DNA of 64,000 nucleotides from Pseudoalteromonas umbrosa (GCF_030125375.1 NZ_JASJUU010000007.1:187416-251415), one strand, 5' to 3'. Shown: positions 1 to 9,254, counted from the first letter of the stretch. A program made the numbers and translations. The notes: generated by a model from the letters alone, not told the origin.

Positions 1-1871
1 ATACTCACTGCAACCCCTGCAACTTGGGCATTAGTATCTTCGCCAAATAATGCTATATAGCTATCTCCGAACCAAAACCTAGTTTCTACTTTAAACCCAC
101 TGTCTTTACGCCAAAATTTACCGCCTGTAATATGAATACTGACATCTCTTTCAGCCCAGTAATATTGATAGTCTATTGTATGAAAATCTCGATTTGAGTC
201 GTAATCTTGATAATCAAAATAACCATAAGTATTTGTAAATTTATGACTTCCATTAGGACTTACCCATGCAGTCTCGTTAATGATACCAGTGTATTTATGA
301 AACTCTCTGAAAAAGCCAACCTTAGTCTGGTTATAAAACCCCCAAGGAAGCTGATATGTCTGATAGAAAAACGCATTTCTTACACCATTATCTTCTGATA
401 AATCGTCAAATATCTTTTTTTCTTTAAAATCATCACTTTCCGATACAAGTGTTTGAGCTGAAACATTGAATCCTGCACCTTTCCAAAGCGGAAGATTAAC
501 ATCAGCTTTTATTGCCAGTGAATAATCTAAAACACCAAACTCTGTAGCATGTGTAGAGTTCACTTCTGGGCTCAGTGTTACTCTCGGCTTTAAGAATCGT
601 TGATTAGAACTCTCCAATCCAACCCAAGTTATCCCTCTAGGCTGCTGCATGCCACCAACCTTAACATACACACCGGGGTCCACATTTTCTTTGATAAACT
701 GTTCATAAAGAGCTACATCACCAGACAGTGAAACCATAGAAATACCATGGTTTTGTAACTCTAAAATAAACTTAGCAGATGTACCTGAAAAGACCTCAGC
801 TACGCGACCAGCCGCCAGACCTAACGCGTCAATTTCGTTATTATTAAAGCTCGCATTTTCTAAAGAAACCATAATCAAAGGTTGCGCCGTAAAGCCTACT
901 CTTACTGATTCAAAACCATCTTCAATTAAAATATCTCTTAGTGCACGAGCTAGTTTATTTAATTCAGTTCTATCCAGCGAAGAAACATGGCTAGCTTTAA
1001 TACTTGCAAGTTCTGTTTGGTTACTTTGGAGAACAGTCGTTTTTTTAAGAGGTTCTGGGCGGCTACTTTTATTAGAATTATTGGCATACACTGGTGCTGC
1101 TTTGACACCAGCAGAGACCGGTTGATACTTGGTATAGAGGGATGTTTTAAAGTTTACCCCCCAATAGGTATCATTTGCTGCAAAGTCACTGCTAGAGTAA
1201 AATCGGCTAGTGAGTGTAAGCTCACCGATGTCGTATAGCCACTCTTTTGGCACCACCACTCGAGCAGCTGCATTGACAGCTTCAGCATCATATTCTACTT
1301 GCAGTGCAAACCAATCTAACGGCATCCATTCAATCCCGCCAAAAGCACCATTGAGTAAACCAGTTTCATGATCGCTTTTTGCAATACCTGCGGAAAATCT
1401 AAAATCAGCCCACTCTTTAGAGGCAACCGCAAAATGCGTCTTATATCTGTTTGCAGCGCCGCCAATATCCTTACTCCCAACCGCGATAGTAAACCAATCC
1501 TTTGGAATAAAGGGGATTTGATACTTAAGATTGAATGATAAGTCTCTTATTTGCTTTTCTGCATATATAACCGGATCAAACATATTATCATGCATCGTAT
1601 GAGCCGCGATTAAGCCACTTACCTCTAAGCCATCAAAAACCCCTGCCGAAAAAATGATATTATGTCCATCAACATATTCATTTCCCGAGTAGTCAAGCAT
1701 ATTGTTATAGCCAATATCAACACTACCTGATTCAAGAGCTTCAGTATTAGTAGTATTTATTAAACCAGTAAATCCAGTAAAATTACGATAAGTTTTAAGT
1801 GGTTCATCGGCAAAACTAGGCGTTGCAATGGCGACTAAGCCAGGTGCAAGCAAAGGGAATAATTTAGACAT
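1..1871 (-). CDS. yjbH: YjbH-like outer-membrane exopolysaccharide protein (3' end cut off by window edge)
   Basis: I translated this frame by hand: 623 codons run from the ATG at 1871 to the left edge without a stop. Residues 1-21 look like a signal peptide ending in SFA. The mature part is rich in alternating aromatic and polar strands (DYQDYDSN, WRKDSGFKVETRFWFG), as in beta-barrel proteins. The repeated GVFDGLEVSG and WFTIAVGSKDIG style strands resemble the YjbH/DUF940 family, whose members are about 650-750 residues and are tied to exopolysaccharide secretion (yjbEFGH, gfcABCD operons). An AGGA lies just upstream of the ATG. Here it stands alone at the downstream end of polysaccharide locus 2; no yjbE, yjbF or yjbG is visible, but they could lie beyond the edge. 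The function in export is inferred from family and position. Confidence 0.8.
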   Translation of the reverse strand, partial: MSKLFPLLAPGLVAIATPSFADEPLKTYRNFTGFTGLINTTNTEALESGSVDIGYNNMLDYSGNEYVDGHNIIFSAGVFDGLEVSGLIAAHTMHDNMFDPVIYAEKQIRDLSFNLKYQIPFIPKDWFTIAVGSKDIGGAANRYKTHFAVASKEWADFRFSAGIAKSDHETGLLNGAFGGIEWMPLDWFALQVEYDAEAVNAAARVVVPKEWLYDIGELTLTSRFYSSSDFAANDTYWGVNFKTSLYTKYQPVSAGVKAAPVYANNSNKSSRPEPLKKTTVLQSNQTELASIKASHVSSLDRTELNKLARALRDILIEDGFESVRVGFTAQPLIMVSLENASFNNNEIDALGLAAGRVAEVFSGTSAKFILELQNHGISMVSLSGDVALYEQFIKENVDPGVYVKVGGMQQPRGITWVGLESSNQRFLKPRVTLSPEVNSTHATEFGVLDYSLAIKADVNLPLWKGAGFNVSAQTLVSESDDFKEKKIFDDLSEDNGVRNAFFYQTYQLPWGFYNQTKVGFFREFHKYTGIINETAWVSPNGSHKFTNTYGYFDYQDYDSNRDFHTIDYQYYWAERDVSIHITGGKFWRKDSGFKVETRFWFGDSYIALFGEDTNAQVAGVAVS

Positions 1872-2231
1872 AAATCCTAAGTCCAAGCGGTTGTTATTTG
1901 ATCCAAATGATGGAAAACAATATAACATTGAATTCGGCTAGCTGAAAGGTAGAGTTATATCCAAATGAACTTTGTTTATGGTGTAATTAACCCACAATAC
2001 TGTTTATTTACCATTTTATTTAATTCACGGTGAAAGTGGCATAACCCATGCGGTATTAACATGTTTTACTAAAATATTGAGCTAAGGAAAAAGAACATCT
2101 TACATTGCTAGATATTGAGATAGCATACATATTTTACGAACAGGGGGGTCATACCTAACCGATAATGAGTCGAGCCCCTCTCATAAAGCGGAGCAAACCA
2201 GCCTATAACGACTGGCTTTATTCATTTACTA
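1872..2231. other. intergenic region between wbpM-like gene and yjbH
   Basis: A 360-bp gap with no convincing coding frame on either strand. It holds a weak hairpin just after the wbpM-like gene and the leader of yjbH. A TATATT lies about 50 bp above the yjbH start, but the hexamer 17 bp upstream of it is a poor -35, so I do not call a promoter. Confidence 0.5.
2195..2218 (-). terminator. weak hairpin downstream of wbpM-like gene
   Basis: On the minus strand AAGCCAG pairs with CTGGTTT (seven pairs including one G-U) around a 10-nt loop, 14 bp after the stop of the dehydratase gene. The following tract is only three T residues, so termination would be weak and yjbH could be partly co-transcribed. 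Confidence 0.35.
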
Positions 2232-4184
2232 TTACTTAAAACTTACTACCTTTCTATCATCCAATGACTCTGAAGGGGATATCTTTGCATTCCAAACCAA
2301 GTCACAAATACCGTCCGTTGGATTAAAACCAGTAGGTGCATCGAGAAGAAGCTGTCGTATTGTCTCGTGCTCAAAGTTATGACAAGCAATATCAAGCGCT
2401 TCTAAGAAAACGTTCAACTCAGCAAGAGGCAACATCACTTCTTTTGCTGTCATTATACGCTCATGAGTTGTATTCTCGACATTGTCACCAATTAAAAGCT
2501 CTTCATAAAGCTTTTCACCAGGTCGTAGTCCTGTACACTTTATCTCAATATCTCCATGAGGATTAGAATCACTTTTAACTTCTAATCCAGAAAGGTGAAC
2601 CATTTTTGTAGCTAAATCTTTAATCTTTACTGATTCACCCATATCAAGTACAAACACATCCCCACCTTTGCCCATAGCTCCAGCTTGAATCACCAGCTGA
2701 GCAGCTTCGGGAATAGTCATGAAAAAACGTGTGATATCTGGGTGTGTTAACGTAATTGGGCCGCCTTCTTTAATCTGTCTTCTAAATAATGGCACTACTG
2801 AACCAGAAGAGCCTAAAACATTACCAAAGCGGACCATACAAAAACGTGTTCTATGCTTGCCCTTATCTTTATTCTGAGCCAAGCCTTGTAAGCATAGCTC
2901 AGCTAAGCGTTTTGTTGTGCCCATTACATTTGTTGGGCGAACGGCTTTATCAGTACTAACTAATACAAAGGTCTCAACTTTGGCATTTATGGCAGCTTTT
3001 GCCGCATAGTAAGTACCGAATACATTATTACGAATCCCCTCAACAACATTGTGCTCAACAAGAGGTACGTGTTTATATGCCGCAGCGTGATAAACTGTTT
3101 GAACCCCAAATGCCATCATACACGTTTCTAAACGATTAATATGTTGCACCGAGCCCATTATAGGTATTAATTCAATCTTTAAATTTTGATTCTTAAGCAA
3201 CTCACTTAATTCTTTTTCTATAGAATAAAGTGCAAACTCACTTAGTTCAAAAAGCACAAGTTTACTAGGCTCTTGTTTAATTATTTGTCGGCATAACTCT
3301 GAGCCTATAGACCCGCCAGCTCCGGTAACCATGACGGATTTACCTTTAATATTGGCGTCTAGTAGGTCTTGCTTGGGTGCAACAGGATCTCGGCCCAATA
3401 AATCCTCTATCTCAACATCTTTGATTTCATCAAGCGTTGCTCTGCCTTCCAGTACATCAACCATACCAGGTATCGTCATTACCTCTAGCGGCAAGTTCTC
3501 TAGTTGCGCTAGAATCTCCTTACGCCTTGCTCTGCTCTCACTAGGCATTGCAAGCAATACTTTTTTCACTTTTTTGCGCTCAATTAAATTAAAGATGCCA
3601 CTAAAAGCAATAATTGGTATACCCTGTAAAATTGCACCTTGCTTTAACTTATCATCATCAATAAACGCACTGACAAAGTATTCATCTCCAGCACCAATTG
3701 CAGGTGCTAGTTGTCGCCCTGCAGAACCCGCTCCATAAATAACGACCGGAGTTTTATTAACCGTAGCTAAGCGCCCGACCATTGCACGGACCATAATTCG
3801 AGAGCCACCTACCGATAAAATTAAGAGCCAAGCATAAATAACAGGCATAGTGCGAGGTATTGAAACTTGTGTAAAAAATGACGCGATAACCAACGCGACA
3901 GTGCTCATAACAGTACCAATTAAGATTGCACCAATGGCATGTGCACCAACATATCTTAAAACTGCTCGGTAAAGACCCAAATTAATAAATGCAAACAAAC
4001 TTACCGGCAGTACTAGCAGCAAAATAAGCCAGTTTTTTACATCGAAAAAAGGCGATAAACTATCAAGCCTAACGATTAGGGCTAACCAAAAAGCACTAAA
4101 TATAAAAACAGAATCAATAAAAAGAGTAAATAAGCGCTTTTTTGTACGAGATGTATTGAGAAGAGAACGGAACCAACTATCCAC
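2232..4184 (-). CDS. wbpM: WbpM/PglF/CapD-type membrane UDP-GlcNAc 4,6-dehydratase
   Basis: A 650-residue protein of the full-length membrane dehydratase type. Several membrane segments fill residues 15-130, a first Rossmann-like domain starts at VVIYGAGSAG (about 147-156), and the catalytic SDR domain begins at GAGGSIG (288-294). The active site reads STDKAVRPTNVMGTTKR (410-426), with Met in place of the usual SDR Tyr and Lys425 kept, as is typical of WbpM. It converts UDP-GlcNAc to the 4-keto-6-deoxy intermediate at the cytoplasmic face of the inner membrane. It lies downstream of a PglC-like initiating transferase and a WbpV-like reductase, the wbpV-wbpL-wbpM order of Pseudomonas aeruginosa O6, so it probably feeds UDP-QuiNAc or UDP-FucNAc synthesis. 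The start is GTG, chosen because AAGGA lies six bases upstream. It has its own candidate promoter. Confidence 0.92.
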   Translation of the reverse strand: MDSWFRSLLNTSRTKKRLFTLFIDSVFIFSAFWLALIVRLDSLSPFFDVKNWLILLLVLPVSLFAFINLGLYRAVLRYVGAHAIGAILIGTVMSTVALVIASFFTQVSIPRTMPVIYAWLLILSVGGSRIMVRAMVGRLATVNKTPVVIYGAGSAGRQLAPAIGAGDEYFVSAFIDDDKLKQGAILQGIPIIAFSGIFNLIERKKVKKVLLAMPSESRARRKEILAQLENLPLEVMTIPGMVDVLEGRATLDEIKDVEIEDLLGRDPVAPKQDLLDANIKGKSVMVTGAGGSIGSELCRQIIKQEPSKLVLFELSEFALYSIEKELSELLKNQNLKIELIPIMGSVQHINRLETCMMAFGVQTVYHAAAYKHVPLVEHNVVEGIRNNVFGTYYAAKAAINAKVETFVLVSTDKAVRPTNVMGTTKRLAELCLQGLAQNKDKGKHRTRFCMVRFGNVLGSSGSVVPLFRRQIKEGGPITLTHPDITRFFMTIPEAAQLVIQAGAMGKGGDVFVLDMGESVKIKDLATKMVHLSGLEVKSDSNPHGDIEIKCTGLRPGEKLYEELLIGDNVENTTHERIMTAKEVMLPLAELNVFLEALDIACHNFEHETIRQLLLDAPTGFNPTDGICDLVWNAKISPSESLDDRKVVSFK

Positions 4185-4245
4185 TGTAAATCCTTGAACT
4201 GAAAAATTTCAATCGCATAGACAAGCAACTTAACTATAGCACACA

Positions 4246-4274
4246 AATATACACAAAAAATAAACAACTGTCAT
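4246..4274 (-). promoter_or_regulatory. candidate sigma-70 promoter for wbpM-like gene
   Basis: Read on the minus strand, ATGACA is followed after exactly 17 bases by TATATT, five of six matches in each hexamer. The expected start of transcription lies about 55 bases before the GTG start codon. It suggests that the dehydratase and yjbH can be expressed apart from the rest of locus 2. Confidence 0.5.
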
Positions 4275-4357
4275 TTCTAAATGAATTAAGTACAAATCAG
4301 TGTAAAGCTTATCCAACAATAAATGATATTTATCAAATTAAACAATAATGTACGAAG

Positions 4358-4376
4358 GCGTAGGCAAAGCCTACGC
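4358..4376. repeat. perfect 8-bp hairpin between pglC-like and wbpM-like genes
   Basis: GCGTAGGC-AAA-GCCTACGC forms a perfect 8-bp stem with a 3-base loop, extendable by a G-U and an A-U pair. No T-run follows on the minus strand, so it is not a classical intrinsic terminator. It could protect mRNA 3' ends or separate the two genes' transcripts. Confidence 0.6.
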
Positions 4377-4402
4377 TTGCAAAATTTTCGTAGAGTAAAC
4401 GC

Positions 4403-4957
4403 CTAGGGCTTATTAACCCTATCACCAGTCCCCTTGCCAGCAACCGTCATAAAAATATACTTAAAATAGTTCCCAATCGTGATTGAGTCGATCATTTCTT
4501 TGTCTGTTTTCGCTAATAACTCAGGTGTCGACATATCAATTTCATTAACTTGTGCAAGACCAGTAATCCCCGGCCTAACGGCAAAAACATTTTTCTGTTC
4601 TCGAGCAGTCGTTAACTCTTTTTGATTAAATAAGCCTGGTCGCGGTCCAACTAAACTCATTTCGCCTTTCAACACATTCCATAGTTGAGGTAGCTCATCT
4701 AATTTACTTTTACGTAAAAAACCGCCTAGTGGCGTAATAGATGCACTGCTTGCCAAGTGACTTGCGACAGATGCTGTATCTACCTTCATAGTTCTAAACT
4801 TTATCAGCGTAAAAGGCTTTTTATTTTTCCCCACCCTTTGCTGCCTAAAGAGGGGAGAACCTGTGTCAAAAACACCTAGTACACAGATCACAATCAATAC
4901 AGGAAGAGTAACTATAAGCCCAACCAGAGCTAGAATAAAGTCAAGTAGTCGAATCAT
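4403..4957 (-). CDS. monotopic initiating phosphoglycosyltransferase, PglC/WbpL-role (bacterial sugar transferase)
   Basis: A 184-residue small-type bacterial sugar transferase. One hydrophobic membrane hairpin (about residues 8-29) is followed by the signature KFRTM, the catalytic pair Asp87-Glu88 in KLDELPQLWN, and SLVGPRP. This family moves a sugar-1-phosphate from UDP-sugar to undecaprenyl phosphate and so starts each repeat unit. The longer frame begins inside the upstream gene; I use the ATG at 4957, 10 bp after that gene's stop, because the family starts with the hydrophobic segment (MIRLLDFILA). Between a WbpV-like and a WbpM-like gene, its likely substrate is UDP-QuiNAc (or UDP-FucNAc), as for the QuiNAc-1-phosphate transferases of such loci. 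Substrate is inferred. A second, different initiating enzyme serves locus 1. Confidence 0.88.
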   Translation of the reverse strand: MIRLLDFILALVGLIVTLPVLIVICVLGVFDTGSPLFRQQRVGKNKKPFTLIKFRTMKVDTASVASHLASSASITPLGGFLRKSKLDELPQLWNVLKGEMSLVGPRPGLFNQKELTTAREQKNVFAVRPGITGLAQVNEIDMSTPELLAKTDKEMIDSITIGNYFKYIFMTVAGKGTGDRVNKP

Positions 4958-4967
4958 CTTAAAGCCA

Positions 4968-5876
4968 TTAATTTTTAGTAAAAGTTTTTTCAAAACCTTG
5001 AGTAACTGAAAGTGGTGGTTTCCACTCAAGTACATTCTTGGTCTTATTTATATCCAGCCGTAATGAACCAATTAGTTTATCAATCGCTTGCGTTTTACCC
5101 AGTAATTTTCCAAGAACCTTGAAGCAAAACGCTGGTACCGGAAAAGAAAAAGGTCTTTTACCTTGCGCAGCAGCCATTATAGAAACCAATTGTGACGTAG
5201 ATAAGTCATGATCATCACTGACCAAAAAAGATTGATTATTTGCGCCAGGGTGAATAACACACGTCCGAATCAAATCTGCAAGGTTATATACAGAAACAAA
5301 GCTTCTTCTATTGTCCTTTATCGCTGAAAAAGGCAACGGTCTCCCTTTATTAATATGCCCAGCCAGTGCAGCAAAGTTTGCTTTCATTTCTTCACCATAA
5401 ACGAGCGGAGACCTTATTATGGTGTATGAAATACCAGCTTTTCGTGCAATTTCCTGTAACTCTAATTCAGCTTGTAACTTTGTAGACAATGTATTTGTCA
5501 ATTGATTCACAGGTAGAACATCAGAATCAGGGGTGATAGATGTTACACTACTACTGAACAAATTTGCAGAGCTAAGAAAAATAATTTTACCAACACCTTT
5601 TTCTATCGCATTTGAAAAAACTGCGCGAGAGAATTCTACGTTTATTTTAAATGCATCTTCATCAGAGTACTTAGCATGCGCGGCACCTGCTAGATGAATT
5701 AGAGTATGATAATGACCGTTTGGAAAGTCTGAACTAAAGAAATCATCATAAGTATAAAAGTTCGACTGCTCACTTTTTTCTCTTGATATCACAGAGACAT
5801 CCAAGCTATTACTTTGCAAATGTTTGTAAAGATGGCGACCTATAAAGCCACTTCCGCCTGTAACTAATATACTCAA
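4968..5876 (-). CDS. WbpV-like NAD-dependent nucleotide-sugar reductase/epimerase with altered active site
   Basis: A 302-residue extended SDR protein. The nucleotide-binding GGSGFIG motif is at residues 7-13, LIHLAGAAHA follows at about 59-68 and the catalytic Ser lies in FLSSANLF. It resembles WbpV-type enzymes that reduce UDP-4-keto-6-deoxy-GlcNAc to UDP-QuiNAc. The YxxxK motif is broken: the lysine (133) is present but position 129 is Thr (TLSTKLQAE), so the catalytic Tyr is missing. The longest frame starts with a TTG at 5897, but a second TTG at 5876 is preceded by GGAG at seven bases and gives the family N terminus MSILVTGGSGFIG, so I use that. It is followed after 10 bp by the initiating transferase. 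The role is inferred from neighbours; activity is uncertain. Confidence 0.82.
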   Translation of the reverse strand: MSILVTGGSGFIGRHLYKHLQSNSLDVSVISREKSEQSNFYTYDDFFSSDFPNGHYHTLIHLAGAAHAKYSDEDAFKINVEFSRAVFSNAIEKGVGKIIFLSSANLFSSSVTSITPDSDVLPVNQLTNTLSTKLQAELELQEIARKAGISYTIIRSPLVYGEEMKANFAALAGHINKGRPLPFSAIKDNRRSFVSVYNLADLIRTCVIHPGANNQSFLVSDDHDLSTSQLVSIMAAAQGKRPFSFPVPAFCFKVLGKLLGKTQAIDKLIGSLRLDINKTKNVLEWKPPLSVTQGFEKTFTKN

Positions 5877-5954
5877 AAAAGCTCTCCAAAAAATCAAAGT
5901 CGACGTGGTAGAAATTCTCTAATACACTACATTTTGATATGCACTAGATGCGGT

Positions 5955-7076
5955 TTAAAGTACGACATCTAGTATGTTCCCATTAACGTTATGCACATCA
6001 AACTTATCTACTGCTAATTTACGGCTATTATTAGCCAACAAATCAAAATCATCATGCTCAAGTATGCGCGATAAACCACGAGCCAAGTCATTTGCTGATT
6101 TAGGGTCTACCAAAAAACCATTATACCCTTCTATCACAGTCTCTTTGCAACCAGGTACATTTGTTGTAACAACAGGCATCGACATACTTATTGCTTCTAG
6201 TGTTGAACGAGGCGTACCCTCTCGGTATGAGGGTAATACAAATACGCCATACTCATTGAGTAGCCCTTTGATATCACTCGTGACTCCTAAGTATTTAATT
6301 ACCCCTTCTTGCTCATACTCACTGATCTGCTGTTTTGAAATTGCCGAAGGGTTGCTATCAAAAGCACCAGCCAATGCAAATTCAGTATCTGGGTATTCTT
6401 TTTTCAACATTCGAGCTGCATTTATATACTCAACAACACCTTTGTCTTTTAAAATCCGCCCAACAAATAAAAACTTCTTATTATTTCTATTTGTACTAGA
6501 CCGATTGAGATGAGCTGTGTCCACTCCTGAGCCGTTAATTAAAACACTTTTATCGAGTTTACACATACCGAATTTATTAAACAGTTCTCGATCATCAGGA
6601 TTTTGAAAGAAAACTTTTTTATTAAAACTTAATGAGAACTTATACAAGTTTTTGATAAAGAATCTTAATGCCTTAGTTTTAAGATCCATACCAATAAAAA
6701 CATAACCAAGGCCGGTTATATTAGAATATATATTTCTTACACCTGAAAGGCGCGCAGCTATTGAGGAGTAGATAGTTGCTTTTATGGTGTAATTCATAAC
6801 TAAATCAGGCTTTTCTCTTTTGAAGATCTTTCTCAAGAACATAACTAGAGCTAAGTCGTCTTTAGGATTCATTCCATTTCGTGATAGTGGAATATGAATA
6901 CATTCACAACCTAGCTCTCTAATTGCATCTTGGCATGCATGAGCACTCATTAAGTCAGTGCTATCTGGAAATAAAACATATACTGCAAACCCTTTTCTCT
7001 TGAATTCTTTTATTAGCTCTTTACGAAAATTCAAAATCGTAAATGGTGAGTTTGCAACTAAGAAAACCTTACGCAT
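5955..7076 (-). CDS. GT4 family glycosyltransferase, PglA-like
   Basis: A 373-residue GT-B enzyme. The N-terminal domain begins RKVFLVANSPFTILNFRKEL. The C-terminal GT4 domain shows FVGRILKDKG (about 200-210) and the donor-binding E-x7-E motif in YREGTPRSTLEAI, followed by GYNGFLVDP. The N-terminal style resembles PglA-type enzymes that add the second sugar to an undecaprenyl-linked QuiNAc- or bacillosamine-type first sugar. Next to the WbpV/PglC/WbpM-like module, it probably adds residue two of the repeat; the donor could be UDP-GalNAcA from this locus. It overlaps the end of the flippase gene by 8 bp, so translation is probably coupled. Donor and linkage are inferred. Confidence 0.85.
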   Translation of the reverse strand: MRKVFLVANSPFTILNFRKELIKEFKRKGFAVYVLFPDSTDLMSAHACQDAIRELGCECIHIPLSRNGMNPKDDLALVMFLRKIFKREKPDLVMNYTIKATIYSSIAARLSGVRNIYSNITGLGYVFIGMDLKTKALRFFIKNLYKFSLSFNKKVFFQNPDDRELFNKFGMCKLDKSVLINGSGVDTAHLNRSSTNRNNKKFLFVGRILKDKGVVEYINAARMLKKEYPDTEFALAGAFDSNPSAISKQQISEYEQEGVIKYLGVTSDIKGLLNEYGVFVLPSYREGTPRSTLEAISMSMPVVTTNVPGCKETVIEGYNGFLVDPKSANDLARGLSRILEHDDFDLLANNSRKLAVDKFDVHNVNGNILDVVL

Positions 7077-8331
7077 TAGATCCGCCTTTTTGAGGAAGTG
7101 TTTCGGGTGATAATAGGTGATTCAACCTATTTATAAAATAGAAATTCAAGACTATATAGCTTAATAAAGTCGACAAACCTGTAGATAGAGCAGCACCAAT
7201 AATACCGAATTCAGAAATAAGGAAAAAATTACCAACCACATTTAGAAGACCAAACACTATGATGTTATTTGCAACCAGCTTTTCCAAACCAACATAGATT
7301 GCAAAAAATGAAACCACACCAAGTACAGCAACAAGTGTAAAACAGGCTTGTAAAACATAAAAACACAAAAGTACCTCATCATTTCCCGCTGAAAAAAAGA
7401 AGCTTCGGAAAAATGAGAGTACCAGAGCCACAAAAATACTCACCGAGATAGAGAGTAACGCCGTCATTTTTACACTTTTAAAATAAAATGCTCGTAACTT
7501 GGAGTAATCTTTTTCTTCAAGAATAGTAGTTACTTTTCTAGGGATTACATTACCGACAAGAGTCAAAATCAACAATATTATCGAACTGTAAGTAAACGCA
7601 AGCTTATAATCTGAAAGCTCACTCACACCTAGAATAAAGGGGATCATTAAGTTATCAATTTCATTAAGCCAAATTGCAGAAAAAGAGGCTAGGAAAAAAT
7701 ATTTAAAAGATTGCATATCTAGCATTGCTACAGAAGAGCCAACACTCAGATTCGTACCCTTGCTTAAAAACAACAATGCAATAGCACCTGCAATTAAGGA
7801 AGAGAGAACAATTATATTATAATCAACCTCAACTCTAGAAGTCGAAAATAAAGTCGTAGCGACCAGGCAACAAACGACAAAAGGCTGAGCTAAAATAACG
7901 AGTTGTGACAACGCGTCCTTCTTGTATAACCTCAAATACCAAGATAACAAATGTGACAATGAATATACACAGATAAACACAAGCGCCACAATAGCCATAC
8001 TTGCATCAAATAGATATAAATACCGCATTGCGAAAAAGGCAATTAACAAAAAGAAAACTACCGAAATAAGCCAGTATAAGTTTAACTGCTTAAAGTATAC
8101 ATCATGTATTTTTGAGCTTTTATCTTCTGAAATATACTTAAATGCAAACTTCCCTACGGTTACAGAGGTTAGAGAAGAAATTACACCTGCGATGGATAGA
8201 ACAAGAAAGTAATTACCTGCCGTTGTATCATCTATATTCCTTGCAACTAAAATACTTGATAGAAAAAGGCATGCCTTTGCCATGACAAATGACAAAAAAT
8301 ACCCGCCAAAGTTTTTACCTAAAATATTCAT
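7069..8331 (-). CDS. wzx: Wzx polysaccharide flippase (locus 2)
   Basis: A 420-residue, almost wholly hydrophobic protein with about 12 predicted membrane segments, of the MOP superfamily Wzx type (MNILGKNFGGYFLSFVMAKA at the N terminus, GNYFLVLSIAGVISSLTSV early). Wzx moves the finished undecaprenyl-linked repeat unit across the inner membrane. Its ATG overlaps the stop of the wzy gene as ATGA and has AGGA a few bases upstream. A second wzx lies in locus 1 and differs in length and sequence. The low G+C and lack of close family signatures are normal for such genes. The specificity for the locus 2 repeat is inferred from position. Confidence 0.85.
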   Translation of the reverse strand: MNILGKNFGGYFLSFVMAKACLFLSSILVARNIDDTTAGNYFLVLSIAGVISSLTSVTVGKFAFKYISEDKSSKIHDVYFKQLNLYWLISVVFFLLIAFFAMRYLYLFDASMAIVALVFICVYSLSHLLSWYLRLYKKDALSQLVILAQPFVVCCLVATTLFSTSRVEVDYNIIVLSSLIAGAIALLFLSKGTNLSVGSSVAMLDMQSFKYFFLASFSAIWLNEIDNLMIPFILGVSELSDYKLAFTYSSIILLILTLVGNVIPRKVTTILEEKDYSKLRAFYFKSVKMTALLSISVSIFVALVLSFFRSFFFSAGNDEVLLCFYVLQACFTLVAVLGVVSFFAIYVGLEKLVANNIIVFGLLNVVGNFFLISEFGIIGAALSTGLSTLLSYIVLNFYFINRLNHLLSPETLPQKGGSNA

Positions 8332-9254
8332 AGGTCCTTCATATAAAATGCATACAGAGTAGCTCCAATCAATAATGGAGATAAATACCCATAAATCACA
8401 TTAGAATGCTTAACTTTGAGAAATGCAGACATTAAAAGTATAAGAGATAAAAATGAACAATACCTTGCAAATACAGGGTGCACAAAAAAATATGCTAAGG
8501 TTGCAAATATAGCCAACATCAATACAAAGCGGTCTAATCTTGTTTGCTCATAAAACAATGCAATACATGTAGCAAGAAATGACACGACCACCATAAATAA
8601 AACACGAACGCGTCCAGTTGCATCTCCGTCAAACAATAAATAACTTGGTAGAATATTTTGGATTACAATGCTTCCAAATAGAATGATACAAACACTCCCA
8701 CCAAGTAAAGCGAACCAAAATTGGGAGTTAGTACGAACCAGCCTTGCCGAAAACAAACTAATCAGAAGCAGGAAAACTCCCCAATGCGCCATTACAGAAA
8801 GTAATAGCAAAGCACCTTTTAAAATATATGATGGATGTTTTCTTTCCAGGGCTAAAATGAAAAAACAAAAAAAGGATGTTCCCAAAGTAAATTTAGGGTT
8901 GTCGATTGCAAACAAAAAACCTAATGGAAAGCAAAAATACAGCAGAAATGGTAAAAACCCACCGAATCGCTCACCGACAAACTCAAAATTCAAGTTATAT
9001 ATACTTATTGTAAATATTAAATAGATAAGGAAATAAAGCATTTCTGCTTCACCTCCCACATAATCGACAATAAAGTATAAAACAACAATGGGGTTATACC
9101 CATAATGAGCTAAGTAATATTGATGCTCAAAATACTTTTTGTACGCCTCATAATCAGCGCTAAACTTTAGACCAGAATAAAAGTACAGGTATATTTGAGC
9201 AAATATGACTAGTACAAGTATTAGTCTATTAACTGCGCTATAACGTTTTTCCAT
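8328..9254 (-). CDS. wzy: EpsG-like Wzy polysaccharide polymerase (locus 2)
   Basis: A 308-residue membrane protein with about nine hydrophobic segments. The early motif SADYEAYKKYFEHQYY, followed by YNPIVVLYFIVDYVGG, is typical of the EpsG family of O-antigen/capsule polymerases. Wzy joins repeat units at the outer face of the inner membrane. It overlaps the upstream glycosyltransferase by 34 bp and the downstream wzx by 4 bp (ATGA), so these genes are probably translated together. It is unlike the O-antigen-ligase-type Wzy of locus 1. The call rests on topology, motif and neighbours. Confidence 0.78.
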   Translation of the reverse strand: MEKRYSAVNRLILVLVIFAQIYLYFYSGLKFSADYEAYKKYFEHQYYLAHYGYNPIVVLYFIVDYVGGEAEMLYFLIYLIFTISIYNLNFEFVGERFGGFLPFLLYFCFPLGFLFAIDNPKFTLGTSFFCFFILALERKHPSYILKGALLLLSVMAHWGVFLLLISLFSARLVRTNSQFWFALLGGSVCIILFGSIVIQNILPSYLLFDGDATGRVRVLFMVVVSFLATCIALFYEQTRLDRFVLMLAIFATLAYFFVHPVFARYCSFLSLILLMSAFLKVKHSNVIYGYLSPLLIGATLYAFYMKDL

